From CAWUKV01 sp963923025 (lineage in GTDB: Bacteria; Cyanobacteriota; Cyanobacteriia; Phormidesmidales; Phormidesmidaceae): a stretch of DNA of 29,164 bases. The stretch covers positions 1 to 29,164 of the forward strand of contig CAWUKV010000040.1 of NCBI GenBank assembly GCA_963923025.1, written 5' to 3'. Positions 1 to 7,816 of this stretch are shown here, piece after piece. The position numbers and the translations under genes were made by a program. How positions within the stretch are numbered: position 1 is the stretch's first letter; each line of letters begins with the position of its first letter. The notes under the pieces were generated by a model. The model was not told where the DNA came from and did not search any database. It saw nothing but the letters and a program-made list of their open reading frames with translations.

Positions 1-77
1 CAGTGCGCTTCATTCCGCGCAATCCGCGAAAAGGTTGCACCGGATTGTTATAGCAGCTACCGTATCTTGCCAAGTCC

Positions 78-107
78 TTGACATTTGATAGCTACATTAA
101 GAGTATT
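78..107 (+). promoter_or_regulatory. possible promoter of the small ORF at 215
   Basis: A perfect -35 hexamer TTGACA lies at 78-83. A weak -10 candidate, GAGTAT, lies 17 nt downstream at 101-106. It would give a leader of roughly 100 nt before the ATG at 215. The -10 matches the consensus at only three positions, so this is a weak call resting mainly on the -35 box and the spacing. Confidence 0.3.
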
Positions 108-214
108 GCTCACAAAAGAGATAACTTTTGGTCACTTTTTATCAGCGCTTTATCTTAATGACTATGTCATAACTGGGTCATAGTGCTGCATTTACTTGTT
201 GGGAGTATCTTTCC

Positions 215-466
215 ATGTCTGCACCATACGTCATTGGAGAATCTCAGGTTCAACCCTTTAAGTTTTGGTATAATGGACAGTGCACCGATGTCGTTCTGTT
301 TCGCGATCATCTCTATATCCTTAACAGGAGATTTCACTCAGAGGATCGCTTGCTGGCTTATAACCTAAGCGCTGAGTTGGCCAACTCAGCCGATACGTTG
401 ATGACGGTCAGCGCAGTAGGGTATCGAGTATGGACCAACCGATTTGCCGACTGTAACGCAGCGTAA
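215..466 (+). CDS. small hypothetical protein (83 aa)
   Basis: I do not recognise the family. The start is supported by GGGAG at 201-205, nine nucleotides before the ATG, and a perfect TTGACA box sits about 135 nt upstream. The product is soluble-looking, with no signal peptide or membrane segment. It has an aromatic, charged N-terminal half (FKFWYNGQ, FRDHLYILNRRF) resembling a short beta-rich fold, and a more alanine-rich C-terminus ending in CNAA. It converges on the AAA-like ATPase gene, with 30 nt between the two stops and no clear terminator. It could be a genuine small cyanobacterial protein or a chance ORF; the good ribosome site favours the former. Confidence 0.5.
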   Translation: MSAPYVIGESQVQPFKFWYNGQCTDVVLFRDHLYILNRRFHSEDRLLAYNLSAELANSADTLMTVSAVGYRVWTNRFADCNAA

Positions 467-496
467 TCAGTTCGATACATTTTTGTCGGTACTACG

Positions 497-1939
497 CTAA
501 GGGCGGCTACCAAAATATTGCTGATACAGCTCACAGGTCACTGCTGCCTCATTTCGGTCTAAACGGACCAGTCCTAGACTTTGCAGCTTAAACCCATGTA
601 CCTGGTCTACGCTAATGGGCTCAGAAGCTGCCAGAATTTTGTCAAAGGTTGCCCTGACTTCGGGGTATTGGTTCAAATAGCCCAAGTGTCGGTGCAGATG
701 TTGACGATAAATGCCGGTATCGGTGGCGGCAGTCGCCAAAATCTCTTTCAGGGTTAACCCCTGAGATAAGTGGTAAAGGGTTAGGCGCACCAAATGGGGG
801 TGCCCACCCACCCAATGCTCAATGATATCGATGTCGGTAGTAGACAGCGTCAGCTGATGGCGTTCGGCAAGTTGGCTGACCTGCGGAGAATCAAAGGGAT
901 GCAGGTGAATACTCAGTCCAACATTTAAAGGAGACTGGTTGACGTCTAAGGAGATGTAAATCTCCGTGGAGTGCACCATGATCAGGCGCAGTGCCCGCCA
1001 CTGACCATCTAGCTTGCTGCGCTCATGCCAAAACCGTAGCAGGGTTAAAAACTCCTGGGCTACTTGGGGATATTCCAACAGTTCGTTGACTTCATCAAAA
1101 GCAATCACTAGGGGCGTTTGACACTGACGCAAGATATATGACTGCAAAAAGAAATTGCAGCTCATTTTGCCGCCCAAGTCTTCATCCCAGTATTGCTCTA
1201 GCTGAGGGGGAAGTCCGAGCTGCACGGCCAAATTGGCACAAATCCACCGTAACAAACGCGTCATATCAGACAGCACCGCCATTTCAGCCTGCTGAAAATT
1301 CAACAGGACGGTTTTGTAACTCGAGGTTTGGGCATGGGCCAAAATTCGATTCAACATAGAGGTTTTGCCCATTTGACGAGGCCCTCTGATGCGAATTAAC
1401 GCCCCCGGCAAAATGACCTCTTGTTTGCAACGGTCATCGTCTTGGCCCCGTTGAATGTATAAAGAAGAACCTAGAGGCACACTGCCTTCGGGGTACCCAA
1501 TCAGGGTTTGCTGACTGTCGTCGAGGGGCTCTAGCAAGGCCGCATCAATCCACTGGGGTTTGCCCGAAACCGGACTATCAATGGTGGGTACCGTAGACAG
1601 CGCTTCAAGGCTAGACTTCGCATCTTCGAGTGTCTGCTCAGTTTTGGCAAAGTAGCGACTGAGGGTCATTTTGACAGTCCCTTTGCTCACCTTCTCACCC
1701 GTAATGTCAGAAAGTAGTCGCCAAAGCTTGGGCCCTACGCCTTGCTGCAAGTAACCGGCGGAGTATTGATTTTCTTCGGCGAGCTGCTTATAGGTTTTGC
1801 GGCTGCCCTGCCAGGCTTCTTTAAATATCAGAACCTGCACAGCATTGAGATGCTGCCCTGTGTGCTGCCGAACCAGATCGTCGGTTAACGCGACGGCGCG
1901 GTTCAAATCGATGGATTGTGGGTTAGTCTCCTCAGCCAT
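497..1939 (-). CDS. AAA-like (AAA_35) ATPase with N-terminal vWA-MoxR-associated HTH domain
   Basis: A 480-residue cytoplasmic P-loop ATPase. Residues about 10-100 match the N-terminal helix-turn-helix found on many cyanobacterial vWA-MoxR-associated and NB-ARC/WD40 proteins (pattern LTDDLVRQHTGQHL, then YKQLAEENQYSAGYL, then KLWRLLSDITGEKV). An AAA-like domain of the AAA_35 type follows: Walker A GPRQMGKTS at 186-194 and Walker B PLVIAFDEVN at about 276-285. The C-terminal part (about 350-480) looks helical, like the winged-helix tail of STAND-type ATPases. No effector such as CHAT, caspase, WD40 or TPR is attached, so a partner in trans would be expected. It is read toward the left end, away from the DUF928 gene. 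A sensor or conflict-related role is inference from the family; the family assignment itself is firm. Confidence 0.85.
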   Translation of the reverse strand: MAEETNPQSIDLNRAVALTDDLVRQHTGQHLNAVQVLIFKEAWQGSRKTYKQLAEENQYSAGYLQQGVGPKLWRLLSDITGEKVSKGTVKMTLSRYFAKTEQTLEDAKSSLEALSTVPTIDSPVSGKPQWIDAALLEPLDDSQQTLIGYPEGSVPLGSSLYIQRGQDDDRCKQEVILPGALIRIRGPRQMGKTSMLNRILAHAQTSSYKTVLLNFQQAEMAVLSDMTRLLRWICANLAVQLGLPPQLEQYWDEDLGGKMSCNFFLQSYILRQCQTPLVIAFDEVNELLEYPQVAQEFLTLLRFWHERSKLDGQWRALRLIMVHSTEIYISLDVNQSPLNVGLSIHLHPFDSPQVSQLAERHQLTLSTTDIDIIEHWVGGHPHLVRLTLYHLSQGLTLKEILATAATDTGIYRQHLHRHLGYLNQYPEVRATFDKILAASEPISVDQVHGFKLQSLGLVRLDRNEAAVTCELYQQYFGSRP

Positions 1940-1998
1940 TGTGGTATCAGGGGATATATCAGCGCGAATCTAGGGGCTTTATCTATTGTGATTTGAAT

Positions 1999-2838
1999 CT
2001 AATGGGAAGCGGTATCGCTAGGAGATAGAGGCTGAGCTGTTGCAGGCTCCTGTTCTACATAGGCCAATAGTTGCGCCCAAAGGGATTGAGCGGTGGCATC
2101 GGCAGGATCAGCCTCTAATGCCTGATAGAGCAGGGCAACGGCATCGTACCAGAACCCTTGTTGGGTGAAGGTGTCTACCTGTTGGGCCAGAGCATAAGAA
2201 GGCAGATTAGGCTGGCTAGCCCGCTGTACCCAGCCACTAAACACAGGATGGTATGGATTGACCTGACCATCACAGGCAACCAGGAGCGTCCAGCGATAGT
2301 TTTTGCCTAATTCTAACGAGGGATGCTCGGCAGGTAGTGCAAAGCCCTGAATAGGAAGGGCTGGGTCAACCACTAAACTGACTCGCTCGCTGTAGGTGCC
2401 CGTTTCATCTTCAAAGCGAAGGACCACTCGTGGCGCAATATGGCCCCCAAAGTTAATAAACACCATAGGGTGGGACTGAGTGGTGAGTCCAAAGTTTTGA
2501 CTGGGCATAAGGGCTCCCATCGGTGCGATCTCGCTACTACCCTCTTCCGAATCCAAAGCATCGGCCGCCTCACAGCCGCCCCGTGCCCCGGACCCTCGGC
2601 TAGAATCAGGGCGGCCATCACCGGGCGGCTCAAAACTTTGAGGGAAGCTAAATACTGGCAGTTCGTCAGCGTCTGGGGTGATGCCTGGGGAACCGTCTAA
2701 GGAGGCGTTCATGACCTCTGCTGAAGCCAGATGGGGTGCCCCGACGAAAGGAATGGCCCTTACATCAGCGGCACCCATAGTTAGCAACACAAGACTTCCC
2801 ATGAGAGTGCGTAACAAAGCTGGACTAACAATACGCAT
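1999..2838 (-). CDS. secreted DUF928 domain-containing protein
   Basis: A protein of about 279 residues. The reading frame is open further upstream to an ATG at 2883, but the ATG at 2838 is preferred: GGGGAG lies five nucleotides before it, and it places a normal signal peptide at the N-terminus (MRIVSPALLRTLMGSLVLL, then cleavage near DVRA/IP). The mature protein has a low-complexity acidic linker. The DUF928 core follows, recognisable from the R-G-x-G-A-R-G-G-C stretch, a beta-sandwich-like middle (HPMVFINFGG, VVLRFEDETG, YRWTLLVACDG) and the helical end with GFWYDAVALLYQ. DUF928 proteins are exported cyanobacterial proteins of unknown role, and from memory they often lie near CHASE2 and CHAT genes, as here. 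It is divergent from the AAA-CHASE2 gene across the 0.7 kb spacer. Confidence 0.85.
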   Translation of the reverse strand: MRIVSPALLRTLMGSLVLLTMGAADVRAIPFVGAPHLASAEVMNASLDGSPGITPDADELPVFSFPQSFEPPGDGRPDSSRGSGARGGCEAADALDSEEGSSEIAPMGALMPSQNFGLTTQSHPMVFINFGGHIAPRVVLRFEDETGTYSERVSLVVDPALPIQGFALPAEHPSLELGKNYRWTLLVACDGQVNPYHPVFSGWVQRASQPNLPSYALAQQVDTFTQQGFWYDAVALLYQALEADPADATAQSLWAQLLAYVEQEPATAQPLSPSDTASH

Positions 2839-3088
2839 GATTACTCCCCGAGATCTTAGGTCTTTGAAAGTTTGATTCACCATTGCGGAGCCAACAATAT
2901 TGCAGTTACCCCAATCACCTGTAGCCTGCCAGAATTAAAATACATAGCTTACTTATCCCCAATATAGGGCCCGAACTATCAGACCCTGAACTCATTACTT
3001 AAGCCTTACTTATGCCTCCTCGGCCATTGGTAATCCATCGCCAGGTAAAGAGCATATCCATAAATCAAAAGTCGCCATTGAAGCTATT

Positions 3089-3120
3089 GTTTAGATAGTC
3101 CAGTGTTTAGATAGTCCAGT
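3089..3120. repeat. 16-bp perfect tandem direct repeat (two copies)
   Basis: GTTTAGATAGTCCAGT occurs twice back to back, at 3089-3104 and 3105-3120, with no mismatch. It lies about 250 bp upstream of the DUF928 start and 450 bp upstream of the CHASE2 gene. It could be a protein-binding repeat or simply replication slippage; two copies cannot distinguish these. Confidence 0.85.
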
Positions 3121-3254
3121 CATTATTTTAATTTAACTGCCACAGTTTAAGCGATTGGGCCATTCAATGCTGCACTTATCTGCAAAAAATCAACAAAAAC
3201 GAAAATAAATTGCTCAAATAGAAAACTCGACTTACCCGTAAATAGTTGATGCAA

Positions 3255-3279
3255 CTGGTTCAAGGGATCCCTCGACCAG
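3255..3279. promoter_or_regulatory. imperfect 25-bp palindrome, operator-like
   Basis: The core AGGGATCCCT is a perfect 10-bp palindrome. Outer arms CTGGT (3255-3259) and ACCAG (3275-3279) also pair, separated from the core by short unpaired stretches (TCA and CG). There is no loop, so it suits a dimeric DNA-binding protein better than an RNA hairpin. No regulator can be named. Confidence 0.35.
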
Positions 3280-3284
3280 CTCAG

Positions 3285-3317
3285 AAAAAAAGCCTAAGGC
3301 TTTGCTTTAGAAGGCTT
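3285..3317 (-). terminator. rho-independent-like terminator reading leftward, with no gene upstream of it
   Basis: Read on the minus strand, arms AAGCCT (3317-3312) and AGGCTT (3295-3290) close a hairpin that can pair further inside with a small bulge. It is followed by a run of seven U (complement of A 3285-3291). No annotated minus-strand gene precedes it, since the CHASE2 gene to its right reads the other way. It may end a short antisense or small RNA, or insulate the DUF928 gene from leftward transcription. Confidence 0.5.
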
Positions 3318-3371
3318 ATTTGGATCTTGCCTGTCCTAAGATTTTTCCATCAAACTCCAGATTCTATCTGA

Positions 3372-3399
3372 AGTGATATAAAGTGATATCACAGTGATA
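3372..3399. repeat. phased AGTGATA direct repeats
   Basis: AGTGATA begins at 3372, 3382 and 3393, a spacing of 10 and 11 bp, or about one helical turn. The first two copies extend to AAGTGATAT. Repeats phased in this way are typical of cooperative binding by response regulators or similar activators. They lie roughly 75-105 bp upstream of the candidate start site of the AAA-CHASE2 gene. Confidence 0.5.
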
Positions 3400-3483
3400 A
3401 AAACCTATAAAAACCGGTTGTCCTCAGGCGCTTAGATGGTGTCTATTGTATTAATTTGGCAGTGTTGTATATGTTCTGAGCAG

Positions 3484-3530
3484 TAGCCTTTTCAAGGTTT
3501 CAATATGCTCTTGAAACCTTGAAAAGGCTA
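3484..3530. repeat. perfect 20-bp inverted repeat with 7-nt loop
   Basis: The left arm at 3484-3503 (TAGCCTTTTCAAGGTTTCAA) is exactly complementary to the right arm at 3511-3530, with loop TATGCTC at 3504-3510. A very stable RNA hairpin would form on either strand. No U-run follows on the plus strand, so it is not a simple terminator there. It ends 40 nt before the GTG start of the AAA-CHASE2 gene and would sit near the 5' end of its mRNA if the weak promoter at 3446-3473 is used. Alternatives are a small RNA stem or a remnant of a miniature mobile element. Confidence 0.85.
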
Positions 3531-3570
3531 TAGCTTCAGTGTTTACCATATTGATTATGATCGGTATAGC

Positions 3571-6432
3571 GTGGTAAACCACAGCTGGTTGTCACAGGGC
3601 AAGACATTCCTTCCTAACCCGCACCAAATGGTTCACGCAGTTTCTCGATATCAAGTTGGGGGTAGCTTAGCTGCAAATTCACCTCACTATGTGGAACGCC
3701 CCGCCGATGCCCAGCTTTACCAGGCCTTAGCTGCTGGGACGTTTTGCTATGTGCTCAATGCCCGACAAATGGGTAAGTCTTCTTTGCTAGTGCACACTAA
3801 ACATCATCTCGAACAGGAAGGCGTGCAGTGCGCTGCCATAGATTTAACCGGTATTGGCAGCACCCAGGCTACGCCTGAGCAGTGGTATAAAGGCCTCTTC
3901 GTCAATATTTTTCTGGGCTTAGATCTATCGGACCGGGTGAACTTCAAGGCCTGGTGGCAAGATCATAGCGATGTGCCTCTAGCTCAACGCATCATTCTGT
4001 TGATTCAAGATGTTTTACTCACCTATTGCCCTGATCGACCGATTGTTATTTTTATCGATGAAATTGATACCGTACAGAGTTTACCCTTCTCCAGTGATGA
4101 CTTTTTTGCGCTGATTCGGTTTTGTTATAACCAGCGTTCCGTCAACCCCCATTACAATCGCATCACCTTTGCCCTATTTGGCGTCGCCAATCCAGCCAAT
4201 CTGATTCAAGATGCCCAGCGTACACCGTTTAACATTGGTACAGCCATTCCATTGACGGGATTTACCCTATCTCAAACTGCACCCTTGATCAAAGCGCTGC
4301 AACATACTGCCAAACTTCCCCTGAACCAGGCTAAAGCAATCTTAACAGAGATTTTGAACTGGACTGGCGGACAGCCCTTTCTCACCCAGAAGCTTTGTCA
4401 ACTTGTTGCAGAGAAGATGGCTCAGGGTGAGGTTGCTGAAGGTCCATCATCGTCATCCGATTTAACCTCACGAAACGAAGCATTACCCTGGTTAACAGAG
4501 GGGGTAGCTACCGTCGTACAGTCTGAAATTATCGAAGACTGGGAGTCGAAAGATATCCCAGAGCACCTAATTACTATTGCAAGACGGGTATTGTGGCAAC
4601 CACAAATGGCAGGCCGTCTGTTGGGCCTATATCAACGGATTTTGGCTAAGGAGGCAGTAAGGGCGGACTACAGTCCCGAGCAAACCGAACTGTTGTTGTC
4701 TGGCCTCGTGGTCAACCATAAGGGCATGCTCCAATGCAAAAATAAAATCTACCCATTAGTCTTTGATACCCTCTGGGTCGAACACCACCTGCAACAGCTA
4801 CGTCCCTATGCGCCGCAGCTTAACCGATGGCTGGCCTCAGGGCAGTCCGAACAGCTACTTCAGGGGATGGCCCTAAAGGAAGCCCTAGCCTGGGCACGCG
4901 ATAAACAACTCAGTGATACAGACTATCGGTTTTTGGGAGCCAGCCAAGAACAGGCGAATCAATCTACCGAACAAGAGCTAAAAGACGAGAAACACGATCG
5001 GGCCGAGGCCGAGCACATGGTGAGATCGCTACAAACGGCCACGCAGGTCTTTGCCCAGGCCCGACAGACCGCCCAGCGCCGGGTTCAAACCGCCAAACTA
5101 GGCCGACGATGGATTGGCGGCATTACCGCTGGGGTGACAGCAAGCGTACTGCTGCTGCGGCTGATGGGGCTATTGCAAGGGTTAGAATGGCTGGCTTTCG
5201 ATACCCTAGTGCGATACCGTCCCATCCAGGCCACCGACACCCGAATTACCATTGTCACCATCGACGAGCCTGACATTCGCGCGGCAGGCAGTTATCCCCT
5301 ATCGGGCCAGGTGCTCGCCACAGGGCTGCAACAGCTCAGTCGTCATCAGCCCGCAGTGATTGGCTTTGATATTTTTCGTGATGTACCTGTTGAACCCGGC
5401 CACGACACCCTGGTTGACACCCTAGGGACCCTGCCCCAACTCATCGGCATAGAAAAGGTGATCGACCCAACCATTGCGGCCCTGCCGGTGTTAACTCAAC
5501 AAGGTCAAGTCGGCTTTGCCGACCAAGTTGTGGATGGCGACGGTACCATTCGTCGTATGCTGCTCTCGGTCACCTCCATTGATGAAGAAACTTTACATCT
5601 CAGCTTTGCCCTACGGATGGCACTTAAGTATTTAGAGATACAAGAGATTTTCCCAGAATCGCTAGACTCGGGAGCTACCCGGCTGGGTCAGGCCACCTTA
5701 ACCCCTTTTGAACCCAATACTAGTGGCTTTTATGTCAGCGCCGAAGATGGCGGCTATCAAATGCTGCTCAACTATCGGGGTACGGTTAATCAGTTTGAGA
5801 CCGTCACCTTGGAAGACGTGGTAGCGGGCCAGGTTGATCCTCGTATCATTCGTGATCGCATCGTCCTATTGGGCTTCACCGCCGAAAGCATTAACGATCT
5901 ATTTCCCTCCCCCTACAGCCATCGCCTGTTTGGCAGCGCTAAGCCCATGGCAGGTATTACCCTCCATGCCAATATGGTGAGCCAAATCCTCAGTGCATCC
6001 CTAGACGGTAGGCCCCTATTGCGGGTGTGGTCACAGTCCAAAGAATGGCTTTGGATTGCCACCTGGGGAGGGATTGGCGCGATGTTGTCTTGGAAAGTGC
6101 AAAAGCTGGGGCGTCAGATTGGGGTGGTTGCGATCGCAACGGTTAGCTTGGTCGCCTTAGTTGCCTTAGCCTTTGTCAGCGGCTGGTGGATTCCCCTTGT
6201 GCCTCCATTATTAACCTTGCTGCTGGCCAGCACCTTTCTACCCATAGTCACTGCCAAACAGAGAGAAACCCTACAGCTACAACAAACGGTGATGATTTTA
6301 GCTGACACCGTCCGCACCCAACCCCTTGTCGGACAAATTGCGATCGCCTACCTTAAACAAGTCGAAGGCCAAGATCCCCAACGACGACGACTCATTCAAA
6401 AATCCTTCCAACAGGCGGGCATTGATGTTTGA
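3571..6432 (+). CDS. AAA-like (AAA_35) ATPase fused to a membrane CHASE2 sensor domain
   Basis: A 953-residue fusion. Residues about 27-300 are an AAA-like domain of the AAA_35 type, beginning with the family hallmark YQVGGSL; Walker A is ARQMGKSS (about 64-71) and Walker B is PIVIFIDEID (about 157-166). A helical region and a charged, probably coiled-coil linker (about 455-505) follow. A transmembrane segment (about 514-536) leads into the extracytoplasmic CHASE2 domain (about 537-800: VRYRPIQATDTRITIVTIDE, VIGFDIFRD, RDRIVLLGFTAESINDLF). Two or three C-terminal membrane helices (about 825-900) and a short cytoplasmic tail end the protein. CHASE2 usually precedes a kinase or cyclase; here no output domain is seen, so the N-terminal ATPase may be the output. 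The start is uncertain: GTG at 3571 has no clear Shine-Dalgarno site, and an ATG at 3628 is possible. TIGR03032 follows after 66 nt. Confidence 0.9.
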   Translation: MVNHSWLSQGKTFLPNPHQMVHAVSRYQVGGSLAANSPHYVERPADAQLYQALAAGTFCYVLNARQMGKSSLLVHTKHHLEQEGVQCAAIDLTGIGSTQATPEQWYKGLFVNIFLGLDLSDRVNFKAWWQDHSDVPLAQRIILLIQDVLLTYCPDRPIVIFIDEIDTVQSLPFSSDDFFALIRFCYNQRSVNPHYNRITFALFGVANPANLIQDAQRTPFNIGTAIPLTGFTLSQTAPLIKALQHTAKLPLNQAKAILTEILNWTGGQPFLTQKLCQLVAEKMAQGEVAEGPSSSSDLTSRNEALPWLTEGVATVVQSEIIEDWESKDIPEHLITIARRVLWQPQMAGRLLGLYQRILAKEAVRADYSPEQTELLLSGLVVNHKGMLQCKNKIYPLVFDTLWVEHHLQQLRPYAPQLNRWLASGQSEQLLQGMALKEALAWARDKQLSDTDYRFLGASQEQANQSTEQELKDEKHDRAEAEHMVRSLQTATQVFAQARQTAQRRVQTAKLGRRWIGGITAGVTASVLLLRLMGLLQGLEWLAFDTLVRYRPIQATDTRITIVTIDEPDIRAAGSYPLSGQVLATGLQQLSRHQPAVIGFDIFRDVPVEPGHDTLVDTLGTLPQLIGIEKVIDPTIAALPVLTQQGQVGFADQVVDGDGTIRRMLLSVTSIDEETLHLSFALRMALKYLEIQEIFPESLDSGATRLGQATLTPFEPNTSGFYVSAEDGGYQMLLNYRGTVNQFETVTLEDVVAGQVDPRIIRDRIVLLGFTAESINDLFPSPYSHRLFGSAKPMAGITLHANMVSQILSASLDGRPLLRVWSQSKEWLWIATWGGIGAMLSWKVQKLGRQIGVVAIATVSLVALVALAFVSGWWIPLVPPLLTLLLASTFLPIVTAKQRETLQLQQTVMILADTVRTQPLVGQIAIAYLKQVEGQDPQRRRLIQKSFQQAGIDV

Positions 6433-6498
6433 CCCTTAGGTGGGTATTGCCTACCCGTCCCTCTTTTCCCTTGCCTCACGTCCTACTACCCACGCCAA

Positions 6499-7572
6499 AT
6501 GACCACCCCGCTTCCAACTGACCTCTCCTCCGTCCACACCCAGAGCCTGACCGAACTGCTCACCAGCGGCCAGTTCTCACTCATGGTCACTACTTACCAG
6601 GCCGGGAAGCTCATTTTGGTGCGGGCCGATGGAGAAGCCGTTAATACCCACTTTCGCCAGTACAGCCGCCCCATGGGTATGGCCGTGAACCCAACCCGTC
6701 TAGCCCTGGGCACCGCCCATGAACTGGTAGAGTTCTACAACCTAGAAGCAGTGGCCCCCAAGCTAGAGCCCAAGGGCAAACACGATGCCTGCTACCTGCT
6801 GCGCAACGTGCACATCACGGGCGACATCGATATTCACGAAATGGGTTGGGCTAAGGACGAGCTATGGATTGTCAATACTCGCTTTTCTTGTTTGTGTACG
6901 CCCGATTTAGCCTATAGCTTTGTACCCCGTTGGCGGCCCCCTTTTATTACCGGCTACAGCCCCGATGACCGCTGCCACCTCAACGGACTGGCTATTGTTG
7001 ACGACAAACCCAAATACGTTACCGCTCTGGGCACTACCGATACGGGGGGCGGCTGGCGGGAAAACAAAGCCAACGGCGGCATTTTGATAGACGTGCCCAG
7101 CCACGAATATATTTGTCAGGGTTTATCAATGCCTCACTCGCCCCGCTGGTACGACGGCAAGCTGTGGGTACTCGAATCGGGCCAGGGCAGCTTGGCAATG
7201 GTGGATCTTAATACGGGCCAGCTCACCACAGTGACCCAGTTTCCAGGTTTTACGCGAGGGCTAGACTTTTACGGTCCCTATGCTTTTGTCGGGCTCTCCC
7301 AAGTGAGAGAATCTGCCACCTTTAGCGGCATTCCTCTGGTCGATCGGCTGACGGAACGGACCTGCGGGGTTTGGGTAGTCGACCTGCGCACAGGCCAAAC
7401 GGTGGCATTTTTAAAGTTTGAAAGCGGTGTACAAGAGATTTTTGCTGTCAGCGTGTTGGCCCACAGCCGCTTCCCAGAGGTGCTAGAAGCTAATTCTGAT
7501 TTCCTTAAGAGCTCCTATGCACTGCCGGATGAAGCCTTAAAAGAGGTGGCCATGCCGAGGTCAAAGATATGA
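6499..7572 (+). CDS. TIGR03032 family protein (probable beta-propeller, function unknown)
   Basis: A 357-residue protein matching the TIGR03032 conserved family. The opening SLMVTTYQAGKLILVRADG, then FRQYSRPMGMAV, ELWIVNTRFSCLC and GQGSLAMVDLNTG are characteristic. Repeating beta-rich blades (LWIVNTRF, LWVLESGQG, YAFVGLSQV) suggest a propeller fold. There is no signal peptide. The family's biochemical role is not established. It starts 66 nt after the AAA-CHASE2 stop on the same strand, so co-transcription is likely, although no Shine-Dalgarno site precedes the ATG. The strongly conserved core makes the family call confident. Confidence 0.85.
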   Translation: MTTPLPTDLSSVHTQSLTELLTSGQFSLMVTTYQAGKLILVRADGEAVNTHFRQYSRPMGMAVNPTRLALGTAHELVEFYNLEAVAPKLEPKGKHDACYLLRNVHITGDIDIHEMGWAKDELWIVNTRFSCLCTPDLAYSFVPRWRPPFITGYSPDDRCHLNGLAIVDDKPKYVTALGTTDTGGGWRENKANGGILIDVPSHEYICQGLSMPHSPRWYDGKLWVLESGQGSLAMVDLNTGQLTTVTQFPGFTRGLDFYGPYAFVGLSQVRESATFSGIPLVDRLTERTCGVWVVDLRTGQTVAFLKFESGVQEIFAVSVLAHSRFPEVLEANSDFLKSSYALPDEALKEVAMPRSKI

Positions 7573-7816
7573 GTTTTTAGCACCTGAAGCAATCACCATT
7601 TATGAGGTTTTCAGAGTTAGTCACTTCTAGGTAGCGTGCAACATAGTCCTAAGACGGTTTTTACGGATATCGCAGTCAGTGTTTACCCCTCGGCCAGATA
7701 GCAAATCTCCGTGAAAACTGATACTCCATAAATTCGTTAATCACCGATTTTCTTGTCAAGTTTTGGATAATTACTTTCCATGCTGAACAAGTTGGGAGAT
7801 CACTTGAGAGACATCT

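Larger units (their letters stand above)
2839..3570. other. 0.7 kb AT-rich intergenic region with several repeats and hairpins
   Basis: The spacer between the divergent DUF928 and AAA-CHASE2 genes has no convincing ORF. It looks clearly more AT-rich than its surroundings. In order it holds a 16-bp tandem repeat (3089-3120), an imperfect palindrome (3255-3279), a minus-strand terminator-like hairpin (3285-3317), phased AGTGATA repeats (3372-3399), a weak promoter candidate (TTGTAT 3446-3451, 16 nt, TATATG 3468-3473) and a perfect 20-bp inverted repeat (3484-3530). An 8-bp inverted repeat, GTTTACCA at 3541-3548 and TGGTAAAC at 3572-3579, flanks the GTG start of the next gene. This density suggests complex regulation or a small RNA. 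Confidence 0.6.

Noticed and set aside
2839..2883. Fifteen-residue N-terminal extension of the DUF928 protein
   Set aside because: It would put charged residues before the signal peptide, and it lacks a ribosome site, whereas the ATG at 2838 has GGGGAG at ideal spacing.
3089..3399. Possible CRISPR-like or iteron array in the intergenic spacer
   Set aside because: The repeats are of different sequence and are tandem or 10-11 bp apart, with no regular 30-40 bp spacers and no cas or rep gene nearby.
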